Shown here piece by piece: positions 46,906 to 58,607 of a stretch of 64,000 nt of DNA (positions are counted from its first letter, which is position 1; the number at the start of each line of letters is the position of its first letter). Source of the DNA: Psoroptes ovis (Eukaryota; Arthropoda; Arachnida; Sarcoptiformes; Psoroptidae); the NCBI GenBank assembly GCA_002943765.1, contig PQWQ01000008.1, positions 1,736,001-1,800,000 on the forward strand. Direction: 5' to 3'. The translations under genes were made by a program, and so were the position numbers. Under the pieces are notes generated by a model. That model saw only the letters and a program-made list of their open reading frames with translations, was not told the DNA's origin and ran no database searches.

Positions 46906-46985
46906 TTAGGCTGTCCGAAAAGTTCTGGCCGATTTTAATGAACAACTCTATTGATTAAGCGGAATGAACTTTTCGGACAACCTAA
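46906..46985. mobile_element. Mariner-type MITE 4
   Basis: TTAGGCTGTCCGAAAAGTTC start and GAACTTTTCGGACAACCTAA end, 80 bp; subfamily A interior (AACAACTCTATTGATTAAGC). Confidence 0.82.
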
Positions 46986-48164
46986 CATATCAACGATATA
47001 TAATGAACGTCATTTAATACCATTATTATTATCATCTTCAAAACGAAAAATAATGTCAACATTTTGATTTTTCATTGAAAAACAAAATCAAAATCAAATC
47101 AACACAAAAATCTCATTGAATTATAATGAAATATGAAAACGTTTAGATGATAATATAATACACGCGAATTATTCAAATTTTGTATGTATTTTTCTGTGAT
47201 TTATGAAGAAATTAATGGCAATAATCCACGATTATTGAAAAATGTATTGAAATATTTGAAAATATTGTTCAATTTTGTACAATTGTCGATCGATGATGGC
47301 AATCGATACACAAAACGTATGTATATTTGTTTATGTGTGTGTCTATGTGTGTTCTAATTATTGAAGTTTTTAATTATTTTTATTTACAAAAATCATATCA
47401 ATTCAGCCCTTTTTCAGCCTTTTTTTGTTTCAATATCGAAGATGAAAGCATTCATATGATTGAATTCATCATTTGGATACGATTTCAATTAATTGATTGA
47501 TTAATTTGATTGATTAAACTGATCAAACTCTACGAAATATTTTCAAATGTTTTATCATCAACAATCAATCCACATAAACATTGATTGAAAAGTTCTTCAA
47601 TTTCAAATTAATTTTGATCAACTCATTCATTTATATAAATGTGTGTGTTCATACATAGTGATACATAGTGAATATATATATATCAATCGAACAAAAGCAA
47701 ATGGATACATATCAACATTGATTTTGTTCTGTTTTTTGTGCAAAAAAAAATTATTTGTCAACTTTCAATCAATCAACATCAAAACAAAATTTATCATTAT
47801 CATCATTATTTATCAACATTTGAAATGTGATCGTATGATTTCTGTGGCGAAAAATTTCCATTATCACAACGATAAAAGGTAATTTGATTCTTATTTAAAC
47901 TCATTGAAAAATTTAGCCCTTTGATCGAATTGATTGATCGATTTCACTGTGGAATTTGATTGATTGGTTGATTGATGAATGATTTTGATTGATGAATGAT
48001 GCTAAAAATACACGTGTTTAAAACTGAGGAGAAACCCAAAAACAAAACAAATATCATGTGAGATTGAATGATTTATTGTTTTTGAAGATATTTACATAAA
48101 TCTTCAGATCATATGTATAATAAGGAACAATGCATCCACATGTGCTTTGATAAGCATTATTTAT

Positions 48165-48244
48165 TTAGGTTGTCCGTAAAGTTCTGGCCGATTTTATTGA
48201 GCAAATCTATTGATTAAGCGGAATGAACTTTTCGGACAATCTAA
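48165..48244. mobile_element. Mariner-type MITE 5
   Basis: TTTAGGTTGTCCGTAAAGTT start and TTTTCGGACAATCTAA end; subfamily A. Confidence 0.8.
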
Positions 48245-48467
48245 TATTTGTATGTATTTTAGAAGCTTTTTTTATCTTATTCATATTCATTATGTAATGC
48301 TTATGTTTCTTCATCTGAACAAATCAAGATTTTAGTTCATTTCATTTCATATTTCAACTTTTCATTTCCATATTCTCCTTATTCAGTTTTATATATTTTT
48401 CCATTTTTTGTTTATGTGAATCAGTTCAATGTATGATATATGGTATGATATCATGTGTTACATAATA

Positions 48468-48547
48468 TTAGATTGTCCGAAAAGTTCATTCTGATTAATC
48501 AATAGAGTTGCTCATTAAAATCGGCCAGAACTTTCCGGACAATCTAA
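48468..48547. mobile_element. Mariner-type MITE 6
   Basis: Subfamily A in the reverse orientation (AATCAATAGAGTTGCTCATT), ends TTAGATTGTCC and GGACAATCTAA. Confidence 0.8.
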
Positions 48548-49053
48548 TATATAGCAATATTTATCATAATTTTTCAGATTGTTTTTCCACTTCTTTCATT
48601 TTCCATTTCAGAAAAAAAAAACGTTCAATTCATCACATGAATTGATTTGTTTCATAGGGTGTTTTGCATCAAAATTCGAATCAATAATCCTTTCAGTTTC
48701 CAATCGATCAAATGTACATATTTAAAAACAAGTATTGTATTGCATAATAATCTTTTTTTTCTATGCATAATTCTTTCATTAATCAATTGATTGATTGATT
48801 TTTATATCCATTTATTCATTTATTCATTTACTTATTTCAATTTTTAATTAATTTATTCATTTATTCTCTTTTCCAAATCAAAAAACCAGGAAAAAAGTAC
48901 TTGAATTTTAATTAATATTTTAAAATAATTTATTGATTACCATCATCGAATCACTAATGAAATGAAATGAAAATTTTCCCGAAATCCATAACTCAAGGTA
49001 TATGATTAACAATAATAAGTAAATGAATGAATGAATTTACATTAAACATTTAA

Positions 49054-49201
49054 CCCTTAAAACTCGAGCGGTGAGCATTACTCACCATAAGTTGTAAAGC
49101 AGCAACTCGATAGGCGCCCATCAGTCACCATTTTACATGAGTGTGAAAAAATTGTAGAGCTACTGGCTCGCTTGCGCTGTAAATGCCTCGAGTGCTAAGG
49201 T
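49054..49201. mobile_element. piggyBac-type MITE, copy 2
   Basis: 148 bp, inverted copy of 35461-35607, flanked by intact TTAA on both sides (49050-49053 and 49202-49205). Ends CCCTTAAAACTCGAG and CTCGAGTGCTAAGG. Confidence 0.85.
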
Positions 49202-49857
49202 TTAAAATTTACAGCTGAATGAAATTTAATAAATTGACAATTTTGACAGAATGAATGTTTATTACAATAATAAAACATGAATTTATGTGTTTATATGCGT
49301 GTTTGAATGTCTGTGTATTCGTGTGGTGGTGAAGGAAGTCATAGAGGAAAGAAATATATATGCATTTAATAGTCTGTGGTTGTGTGTATTTGAATGTTTG
49401 CTTATTGTGAAATTTTTTAAAATTTTGACAATTGTTGAATACATTTGAATGTGAATGTATGTGAGAGAGGAATACATTGAATGAATGAATGAATGAATGT
49501 AATGAAATGACTTAATAAATCAAATGAATTAATGAATAAATCAATTGAAATGAATGATTCGTGTGTACAGATCATCGAGTGAAATCATCATGATAATTGA
49601 GTAATTATAAAAAGGTATAAATAATGAAGATGTTTAAATGCTAGCATTTAACCAATTTTAAATGTCAGTTTGTCAAAACACCGATTTGTTTGTTTCGATT
49701 AATCAAACATATGCATATTGTGTTAACTGTGTGTATTTCTGTCATTTATTATTTCAATTTTCCCATAGATAATCAACAAATAGTCAACTAATCAATAGAA
49801 AATAGAACAAATAAAGTTAAAATAGATTCAAATTCAAATTATTTCAAATAATTCAAA

Positions 49858-50355
49858 ATGTATATCAATCGAAAATATTGTCAACAATTATTGCTGATTG
49901 TTGCATCAATTTTATTATTATTATCGCCATCATTATTTATATCGGTTGAATCAAGAATAACCAGATATCAACATCAATATCAACAACAGCAGCAACAGCT
50001 AAATCAACAACGAAAACGTAATGATAAAATGTTACGTCTTTGTTTGTGGACCCCGTGTAAAGCGGTGAAATCACCATTACCATCTTCAACGCAATCACAG
50101 CAGTCATTGTCAAGTAAATTGGCATCGATCAAAAGTGGTGATATTAATGATAATAGCAACAGTAATCAAATCAAATCCCAATGTCCATCATATTTAGAAC
50201 AAAGTTCAGTACGTAAATGTAAACTATCAAATGATGAAATTGGTTATTATTCCAAGTGTTGCCTTTATGATGATAATCAAAGCTTACAAATAATGAAAAA
50301 ACATCATCATCATCATTCGAATTTTGATGATAATCGTATTGATAATAATCGGTAG
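49858..50355 (+). CDS. Small cysteine-rich secreted precursor (unknown)
   Basis: Single exon, 165 residues, not recognised. Seen: a signal peptide of about 32 residues (LLLIVASILLLLSPSLFI), then a Gln-rich spacer, a tribasic RKR site, and directly after it a short C-x4-C motif (MLRLCLWTPCKAVKS). Four further Cys follow (CPSYLEQSSVRKC and YYSKCC), then a His/Asn/Asp-rich tail (HHHHH). The tribasic site followed by a disulfide-capable short peptide looks like a neuropeptide or peptide-hormone precursor, but I cannot match it to a named family; a small secreted cysteine protein is the alternative. The ATG context AAAATG follows an A-rich leader. It converges on the TCF23/24-like gene. Confidence 0.6.
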   Translation: MYINRKYCQQLLLIVASILLLLSPSLFISVESRITRYQHQYQQQQQQLNQQRKRNDKMLRLCLWTPCKAVKSPLPSSTQSQQSLSSKLASIKSGDINDNSNSNQIKSQCPSYLEQSSVRKCKLSNDEIGYYSKCCLYDDNQSLQIMKKHHHHHSNFDDNRIDNNR

Positions 50356-50640
50356 AAAAATTTAGAAAATTTCAATGGAATATATTGAAACATTTTTTTA
50401 GATTTTTTTCAAATTTTTAAATGTATTTAAATTAATTCAAATTTTGCAATTATTCAATTGATTTTTGGTGAAAACTTTGATATTTTATTATATGATTATT
50501 ATTGATACTATTATTGATATGATATAATGTAATTTAATTGAAAATACAAATTATTTAAATAAATAAAAAATGATAAAATTATACAAATTTTGCCATTTTT
50601 GATCAGTTTTTCGGTCCAAATTTTCCCATTACAAATCGAA

Positions 50641-51409
50641 TCAATCAATGATATTCGCTGGTGAATACAGCCTTGAACGCATTGGCCATTTCTAAGAAGT
50701 GATGGGGAAGATGAAAAAGTACAGAAAATTAATTCACATACATTGAAATATCATTCGATCATAATTATGATCAATGACAATGTGGTGGTGATGATAATTG
50801 GAAAAAAACCCTTCGTGCAATTATCATCATTATCCATTGTTCAACTGGATTTGATGACATCACAAATCATTAATGATTGAATTACGTCAAAAGCAACGAA
50901 ACAATCGAATCATTTTAAAACGTCCCTCACCGACTAACCTTGATTGGACGATATATCTTGTGATGGTGGGGCTGGTGGTGGTCATGGTGGTGTAATGGCT
51001 GATTCTGGTGCAGTGATGGCAGCGTGTGGCTCGGTGATTGATCATTGACGGTTGGCGCTTGGTCGTAGATGGCCCCCGTAAGCTCGGTGGTGGTCATTGA
51101 TTCGATGGATTGTGGGGTCGGTTGGTGTTGATGCTGATGGTGGTGGTGGTGATGGTCATCGGTGGTACCCTCGAGGACGTTCATCAATACTTGAATATAG
51201 TTCGTAGCCAGTATCAGTATGTCTAATTTAGATAATTTCGTATCCACAGGTATCGTCGGTATCGAATGTTGTAATTGTTGAAATGCATTACGCAACAGCC
51301 GAACACGGCTACGTTCACGTTCAGCGTTTTTCATTGTTGTGGTCGTATTAGTTGATGATGATCGATGATCACGATCATCGTCTGGGATCTTGTGAGCCTT
51401 TCTGGCCAT
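50641..51409 (-). CDS. TCF23/TCF24-like bHLH transcription factor
   Basis: Class II bHLH protein. Exon 1 is 51409-50939, the intron 50938-50692 (247 nt, GTTAGT...CTTAG) and exon 2 50691-50641, total 173 residues. The bHLH runs from about residue 27: NAERERSRVRLLRNAFQQL, LQHSIPTIPVDTKLSKLDIL and LATNYIQVLMNVLE; ERSRVRLLRNAF and DTKLSKLDILILA are closest to vertebrate TCF23/TCF24. A His/Gln/Pro-rich segment follows. The 17-codon exon 2 supplies IKKWPMRSRLY, matching the C-terminal motif of TCF23/24 and supporting both the splice and the assignment. Musculin/TCF21 and Twist groups are less similar. Confidence 0.88.
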
Positions 51410-52010
51410 CGTCAGCGGTGGGGTGGTTGGAAGATTATAGTTTGGTTATCGTCTGGTCAGTTTCAAAGAATTCGATTTTCGAATGTTTTCGACGATAACT
51501 TCGTCTGTTTCGGTTTACTTCGGCTGCGGCCATATTTATATGTTTTGAATCTGGTGCACCATTTCAACTGTGTGCTTTATGGTTTTTTATGAGGTTTAAG
51601 GCTTGTGATTTTATGAGAGGTTTGCACCGAATGGTATCGATATGAGATCATGTATTTTTGAATGTATTGGAATACATGGCAAATAAATCAATTAATCATT
51701 TCGATAATTATTAATGATCTGTACGCTGGCTATACGAATGGCTTCGAAGGTTATGACGTCTTTGTTTTTTGTGCTGGTGGTTTGTAGTTTATAGTTTTTT
51801 GTTTTGTGGTTGTTTATGGTTTTCACTTGTCGCTTGTAACAAGTGGGCTTTGTAAGGACAAATGAACCATATCGCACATATTTGTCCTTTTACTTTGAAT
51901 AATCAAAGATAATTAATTATCTGTCCTAAGAGTTACTGACCACCACTAACCTCTAACGATTGATTAACGGATAAAGGTTATACATTTCATTTAAGATTTC
52001 AAGGTTCGGC

Positions 52011-52051
52011 TGCAACCGGTGCATCAAGAAAATCCACCTGCACCGGTTGCA
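52011..52051. repeat. 13-bp-arm hairpin
   Basis: TGCAACCGGTGCA, 15-nt loop, TGCACCGGTTGCA. The arms are perfect and GC-richer than the neighbourhood; each arm itself contains the palindrome TGCACCGGTGCA-like core ACCGGT. Confidence 0.65.
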
Positions 52052-52219
52052 AGCTATTCTTAATTGCTCTGAGGTGTAATGATGCAAAAAAAAATCAAAG
52101 AAAAATGCTTTGAATATGAACATGTATAGCCTTACCAAGTGAAGGTGTAAACCTTAGAGACAATGAAACAATAAATCATTTAAATTGTTTATTGTTTAGA
52201 TTTCTCATAGACACATATA

Positions 52220-52299
52220 TTGGGTTGTCCAAAAAGTTTTTGCAGATTTTCACATGTTTTTCAATTAGTAAATCGGCAAAAACTTTTCGGACAACCTAA
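52220..52299. mobile_element. Mariner-type MITE 7
   Basis: Nearly full palindrome, subfamily B (CACATGTTTTTCAATTAGTA interior), ends TTGGGTTGTCC and GGACAACCTAA. Confidence 0.8.
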
Positions 52300-52497
52300 T
52301 ATTTCATAAATAATTTTCATTATTTATGATTTTATGAACATTAATTTCATCTATGTTTAATGTGATAATTACACACATGAAACATGTGAAACCACACACA
52401 CACACACACACAGATGAAATATGTCATAAATTTTCATTTTCATTTTATATCTACGAGTTTTTATGAAATGATTTCGATTGCGTTTCAATTGTAATTA

Positions 52498-52577
52498 TTA
52501 GGTTGTCCCATAAGTTCTTCCCGTTTTTCGAATGAAAAGAAATTTAAAAAACGGCAAGAACTTATGGGACAACCTAA
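52498..52577. mobile_element. Mariner-type MITE 8
   Basis: Subfamily C: arms TTAGGTTGTCCCATAAGTTC and its complement, 80 bp, perfect over about 30 bp, flanked by TA. Confidence 0.85.
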
Positions 52578-53767
52578 TATTTGAAATTTTCTATTTAAAT
52601 ATTTGAAATAATAATTAATTAATGAAATGAAACTCAATGAAACATTTGTTTAATGTTTGTTTTGTTTGTTTGCTTTGTTTTTGATTAGATGAATAATTAC
52701 ATACTTTGACTGATATTTTAATCAAATAATCGAATGTACATTCAAGTTTACATCAATTTTTTTCATTGAAAGGGGTTTATTATTATTGGCGACTAATCGT
52801 GCATGATGTCATCGTGTTACACACGAAACACTATCGGCTACATTGCTTTGAGTTGCAAATTTCATTCAAATTCGAGCCATTGTTTAGGATTATCTGATTG
52901 ATTTTCGAGGATAAGATTTGGTGATGGAAATTTTCCCGAAATTTTCCAAATATTTCGTTAGATTTTAATCTCAGTTGATTTTAATCTCGATTTCAACCAA
53001 CGAGTTTTGACAAGTTTTCACTTTGCTAGCTTTAACTTTGCAAGCTTTCACTGGATTTCCAGTTGATCATCGTTGAGATTATCCTTGTTGTACCCATTCA
53101 TTGTTGCTCGACAATTGTTTCCAAAGTACAATTGTCTTCATTTTTGATCGATTATCAGTAGTGTTTGATCGATCATTTCATTGTTCTTTGATTTTTGAGA
53201 AATCCTGGAGAAATTATTAGGAAAAATTCATTAAAATTCCTCAGGTTTTAATCCTTTTAATTTTGATTTAAAGGTAATTTTTACACTCAGATATTTCATC
53301 ATTTATACCTTATTTAATGGATATCGATATCCGATTACAACTCGTTCATTTGTACTTGTGTACTTGTCAGGTACAATTTATGTAATTGATGATTGATTAA
53401 TTCGATAAAATCGATGATTAATTCAATTGAATGAAATGATTGCATCATTTCTTCACGTGTTTAATTGTTGATTGGCTGCATTTAAACACAATTCAAATAT
53501 TTTTAAATCATTAAAGGAAAACCTTTTAATTAAATTTTTTTTTAGCAAAAAAAAAAAAAAAATTTCGAGTCGTCCTTTGTGAATGGCTCCTTTCCAATGA
53601 AAAAAGCGGCTGATTTTTCAAAAAAAAAAAAAAAATTCGAAATTCGAATTGTTTTTGATTTGTTTATGTTTGTTCGAGTAATTCGATTTGAATTTTGGAT
53701 TTTTCCGGTGATTTCGGGTGATTATCTTCAATTATTACGGTTTCGGCGAAAATTCCAAGAGTGAATT

Positions 53768-56046
53768 ATGGAGAAAAATCAACAACCAAAGTCGTCTGAA
53801 CCACAACAATCGCCATACTCGAAATTCAGCAAGCATTTGAACACAATACAACAAACGATAATATCGCCGAAACAAATCCTAGCTAAACATAATGAAATTA
53901 AAAAGCTTCGTGATGAATCAGAATCGCTGTTCCTGCTGGATACGGCTGTGTTTTTCACCGATAAATTGATAACCATTGAATCAGAGCAACAGAAATCATC
54001 AGCGCAGCAATCAAATACGACTGAAATCAATAACAATAATTTGAATGATGAAATATATCATATGGCCAAATTATTGCAACAAAAACAACAATATCATCGA
54101 TCAGCATTGATGATTGTGAAGAATGATTTACATCGTAAGAATTTGTCTGCACTTTATTTGGCGGCCAAATGTTATGTATGTACTTGTTCATTTGAAATTA
54201 GTCAAAATTAATTCCATTCATTTCTCACCTCAAAACAGTATGATTGTAAAGAATATTCCAAAGCCCTGGAGCTTCTAAATTTGCCGATTGATAATTTACA
54301 ATTTAACACAAATGGTGGTACATTTAATCAGGTATAAGCCTTATAATTGATTGCCTCATGGTAATTGATTTTAACCTCTTTTTCTTTCTGATTTTTATTT
54401 TTAGTGGAAAAGTTCAATACAATCGTTGAAAGGTTACATTCATGAATCATTGAATGATAAAGAGTTGGCAAATAAATGTTTTTTCGAAGCATTGCAACTG
54501 GATCCATTTTGTTATGAAGCATTTGAAGCGTTGATCAAATTTGATATGATCAATAATGAACAAGGTAATTTGAAATATTTAACTGTGCCTTATGTTTAAA
54601 TGATTGAATTCCATTATATTTCGATAGAATGTCAATTATTGGAATTTCTTCAACAAAAAACATCGAACATTTCGAATGATACGAATGAAATTGATGCTAT
54701 CAACATGATCAAAGAGTTGTATTCATTAAAATTTTGTCATACAACCGCCAACAGTAATAACAAAAGCAAAAATCAATCAAATGAAAACGTTGATAGCGAT
54801 GTAATCACTTGTAATGGAAATGAAACCATTAAGCTATCGAATGAATCATTATCATTACAAAATAGTAATGATTTACAATTAATACAGGCTGAAATTTATT
54901 ATAATGATTGTCATTTTTATAAATGTTTTGATATTGTTCAAAAGTAAGTCGTTTTACTGTTGATTAATTTGAATTTCAAATTATTTTTTTTCTTTATTTT
55001 GATCAAAAGAATTCATTGTAAAGATATTCTGAATGAAAAATGTATTTTTTTAATGATCGGCTGTCTGCTGGAGTTGAAAAATGAAATAAAGCTGCAAGAA
55101 TTATCACATAAATTAGCCGAATCATTACCTGAAACAGCAATCACATGGTATTCGATTGGTTGCTACTATTATTTAACATCAAATATGGATCTAGCTCGAA
55201 AATATCTAAGTAAATCAACATTAATTGATCAAAATTATCAATCATCAATGCTAATGTATGGTCATACATTCGAATCGGAAGCATTGCATGATCAAGCTAT
55301 TGCTGTTTATATGGATTTAAGTAAAATTATGGCACATTCATATTTGCCTTTACTTTATGTCGGTGTTGAATATTGTCATTTAAATTTCCCGACAATGTCA
55401 TTACAATATTTGAATCAAGCGTTGCTATTATCACCTGATAATTTATTTATCCTTCATGAGCTAGGCATTGTTTATTATGAAAAGAAAGAGTAAGTCAAAG
55501 TTTGAATTCTTAGAATGTTTTAATTCAAAGTAATTAACCATATACCAGGTATGAAGTAGCGAAAAATTATTTTCAAAATGTTCATAAAATATTGATGAAA
55601 AAACAAATATTAATGAAATATCCATACAAATGGGAACCATTGATCAATAATTTGGGCCATTGTTACCGTAAATTATCGCTGTATGATGATTCGATTAAAT
55701 ATTTTAAAATATCCATTCAAATGATACCTGATAACTATCAAACATTAGATTCACTGGGATTGGTTTATAGCCTAAAAGGTGACCGACAGATGGCTATTGA
55801 TTATTTTAGTAAGGTATGTAAATTTGATTGCAGAAATAATTCGATATACATAAATCTTATTGTTACGAAATTATCATAATTTTATCCTCGAGGCTAAATT
55901 ATGACAAATGTTTCGAACAAATTTGATTTTATTCTTCCGTCCAAATATTTATTCTTTATTTTCTTCAATTTTTCTCATAGGCATTAAGCATAAAACGAGA
56001 TGATTCATTTGCATTGACAATGTATCATTTATTATCGTCAAATTAA
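53768..56046 (+). CDS. CDC16: Anaphase-promoting complex subunit 6 (CDC16)
   Basis: TPR scaffold subunit of the APC/C ubiquitin ligase. Seven exons: 53768-54175, 54239-54331, 54405-54564, 54628-54943, 55010-55489, 55549-55813, 55981-56046, total 595 residues (human 620). Seen: YDCKEYSKALELL; KGYIHESLNDKELANKCFFEALQLDPFCYEAF; then the conserved C-terminal TPR run LSHKLAESLPETAITWYSIG, YLTSNMDLARKYLSK, YGHTFESEALHDQAIAVY, LPLLYVGVEYC, LSPDNLFILHELG, WEPLINNLGHCYRKL and IKRDDSFALTMY, all in the order of animal CDC16. Introns are 59-73 nt except the last (167 nt). An Asn/Ser-rich insert (about 45 residues) in exon 4 is not typical. All exon phases agree. Confidence 0.93.
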
Positions 56047-56600
56047 AGTTGAATTTGACAAAAAAATTCTAGAAAATGAAAATCAGAAAATAAGGAAATA
56101 ACAACCAATAATACAACCGAAAAAAATAATTGGATTTGTTTGTGTGTTTGTGAATATTCATCCATTGAAAATTAATACAATTATTTCTATGAATAATCAG
56201 TGCGCAAAATGTGATAGAAAAAAAATTCAAATATAAATCCTCGAATTGTCAATAATCGTCTTAGTCTTCATTAATTAATTGGAAGAAACCTCAGAAGAAA
56301 AAACCGATAAAAAAAGACAAAATGATCTAATTAATCATAAGGAATGAATGGCTGAATCTAAATGGGAAAAAAATTCATTAATTCCATACATCATTTTGGT
56401 ATGGTTTTGATATGCCAATATCAAAGTCAACTCATCATCATCATCAAACTATGCCTTAAAGGCACATTTTCATTCATTCAATTTATTCAAACTTTTGGCA
56501 TCATCATTATTTATTGATATTTGATTAATTTATTAATATTTATACACATACGTCATATATCACTTGGCACATATATTGTCATCTAATTATTGCCGATATA

Positions 56601-56684
56601 TTATGGGTTGTCCGGAAAGTTTTGGCCGATTTTCATGAACAACTCTCGATTGATTAAGCATAATGAACTTTTCGGACAATCTAA
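56601..56684. mobile_element. Mariner-type MITE 9
   Basis: TTATGGGTTGTCCGGAAAGT start, CTTTTCGGACAATCTAA end; subfamily A. Confidence 0.8.
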
Positions 56685-57444
56685 TATATATGGGTATCTG
56701 TGAAAAATTCGAAATTTTTGATGAAAGTCAAAAAAAAACAACAAAAACATGAAAAAAAATCTGGTTTTGATGTTTCATGAAATAATGTTTATGTACATGA
56801 AATATTTATTCATTCATTTATTCAATGAGAACACATAATGAATTTATTGATTGATTCAATCAAACTATCAAAAACAAAATAACAGCAAAACAGAGCCGAA
56901 GAACAGAATAAATTGGTTTGAAGCGAAAAAGCAAAAAGAAATAAAAAATAATAAAAATCAACGAAGAAAACATTCGAAAAAAACGAAAAACGATACATTC
57001 ATTCATTTATTCCATCAAGAATTCATGTAATCATAAGAATTTTTTTTGAATTAAGTTGAATTAGTTGAAAAATCTTTCCTTTTTTGATTCATTTAATGTT
57101 ATTTTTTATTATTATTATTTTCGCTTTATTTCATTTTAATTTCATTATTTTTTTTACATTTTCAGAGGCAAAAATCTAAATGGCTTTCACATTTCACATT
57201 TCAGATTTTTTTTCATGGATGGAAAAAGAAAAATTTTGATTCAAGTTTTTTCTTCTTTGCTCTTGACTTGAATAATGATAATAATAAACATCTGGCGTTT
57301 TTTTTTTCGTTCGTTCATTCATTCATTTATATTTTATATCCGTTATCTTGGAAATAATATTTTTTTCTTTCACGGTTTATTTGAATTTTTTTTTGAAATG
57401 AATTAATGAATGAATGAATAAATTATTAATTCATTGTTTTACAC

Positions 57445-57484
57445 CAGTGATTCTCAAACTTTTTTTGGGGCGATATCGCCCACT
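57445..57484 (+). mobile_element. hAT-like terminal inverted repeat (solo end)
   Basis: CAGTGATTCTCAAACTTTTT is the typical outer end of hAT elements (CAGNGNTTCTCAAAC). A GGCGATATCGCC palindrome follows at once. I could not find the matching right end before the tRNA. Confidence 0.5.
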
Positions 57485-57529
57485 TTTACGAAAAAAAAAA
57501 TTATCGTCTATCGCCTTGTTTAGAATTTT

Positions 57530-57869
57530 CCATCTTCCGAAAAATCGAAAAAATCTAAGACTATACATCGACAAAATTTTTGAAAAAATCGAAAAAATCT
57601 AAGGCTATAGTACGTGGAAATTTTTGAAAAAATCGAAAAAATCTAAGGCTATAGTACGTGGAAATTTTTCAAAAAATCGAAAAAATCTAAGGCTATAGTA
57701 CGTGGAAATTTTTGAAAAAATCGAAAAAATCTAAGGCTATAGTACGTGGAAATTTTTCAAAAAATCGAAAAAATCTAAGGCTATCCATCGTCAAAATTTT
57801 TCAAAAAATCGAAAAAATCTAAGACTATAGTACGTGGAAATTTTTCAAAAAATCGAAAAAATCTAAGGG
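57530..57869. repeat. 44-bp minisatellite, 7-8 units
   Basis: CTAAG marks occur at 57555, 57599, 57643, 57687, 57731, 57775, 57819 and 57863, exactly every 44 bp. Units read CTAAGGCTATAGTACGTGGA followed by AATTTTTSAAAAAATCGAAA. Variants: GACAAAAT or GTCAAAAT in place of GTGGAAAT in two units; G or C in the centre. Confidence 0.9.
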
Positions 57870-57938
57870 CAATCCAATTTATGATATTTACACTAATGCG
57901 CATTTTCATTAGAATAAAAAAATTCGTTTCAGATCAAT

Positions 57939-58010
57939 TGCCTACAGTGAGAATTGAACTCACGACCTTTGGTTTACAAGACCAACGTTCTGCCACTAAA
58001 CTATGCAGGC
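57939..58010 (-). tRNA. tRNA-Thr (anticodon TGT)
   Basis: 72-nt cloverleaf on the minus strand. Acceptor stem GCCTGCA/TGTAGGC (one G-U pair), discriminator A; A-box TAGTTTAGTGG; anticodon arm TTGGT-CTTGTAA-ACCAA with TGT; perfect T arm GTGAG-TTCAATT-CTCAC. No intron. A T7 run downstream (near 57923-57930 on this strand) should serve as the Pol III terminator. Nuclear type; reads threonine ACA codons. Confidence 0.93.
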
Positions 58011-58523
58011 ATTTCAATGGTACTGATGAGCACTTATTGGATTCACAATCGTAAATAAAAATTTTTGTGGAACAGAAGCGAATTGCCAATATTCTCCTCA
58101 AAATAAGTGTGTATGGGTAACAACACCTTTCGATTGCGCCTCAGTGATTAAAGCGGGGGAATTGATGCCGTTTAAATTTCTGGAAACTTTCCTTTTCGTT
58201 GCACGAAATTTTTCTTTCCCAGAAACTTTCCAGTGTTTGTTTTTCTCTTTTTTTTTAATTCTGAAAAAATTTTTATTTGAAAAAATTTCCAAAAAAAACT
58301 TTACCCTTTATTAAATACACAGATGATTAAAAATTGAAGTAAAATCAAATAAATAATTATTATTAAAATACATAAAACGCTAAATTGGCAATTTTCTTCA
58401 AAATTCATGTAGCTGTTCATCTCCATCGTTTCACAATTGTTAAAATTAATGAAAATAACCGAAGAGAGAAAATTGGATGATGCGCGTTGTTCATTACATG
58501 ATTTTCAATAAGACATTCATATA

Positions 58524-58607
58524 TTTAATTGTCCGAAAAGTTCATTCAGCTTAATCGAATAGAGTTGCTCATTAGAAAATCGGCCATAACTTTACGGACA
58601 GCCTTAA
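58524..58607. mobile_element. Mariner-type MITE 10
   Basis: Subfamily A, reverse orientation (TTAATCGAATAGAGTTGCTC); ends decayed (TTTAATTGTCC / GGACAGCCTTAA). Confidence 0.75.

Larger units (their letters stand above)
46542..49857. other. Gene-poor region with MITEs
   Basis: 3.3 kb without a supported gene. Contains mariner-type MITEs 4-6 and piggyBac-type MITE copy 2, plus AT-rich and GTGT-containing simple sequence (47330-47350). The last few hundred bp are the promoter side of the small secreted precursor gene. Confidence 0.6.
51410..53767. other. Intergenic between TCF23/24-like gene and CDC16
   Basis: 2.4 kb between divergent genes. Contains a 13-bp perfect inverted repeat (52011-52051), mariner-type MITEs 7 and 8, a CA microsatellite (about 52394-52412) and A/T homopolymers near 53550. 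No gene supported. Confidence 0.6.
56047..57938. other. Gene-free region with hAT-like end and minisatellite
   Basis: No protein gene. Contains mariner-type MITE 9, A/T-rich simple sequence, a hAT-like terminal sequence at 57445 and the 44-bp minisatellite up to the tRNA. Confidence 0.6.

Noticed and set aside
57530..57869. CRISPR-like regular array
   Set aside because: Units are contiguous 44-bp repeats without unique spacers, in a eukaryotic genome: a minisatellite.
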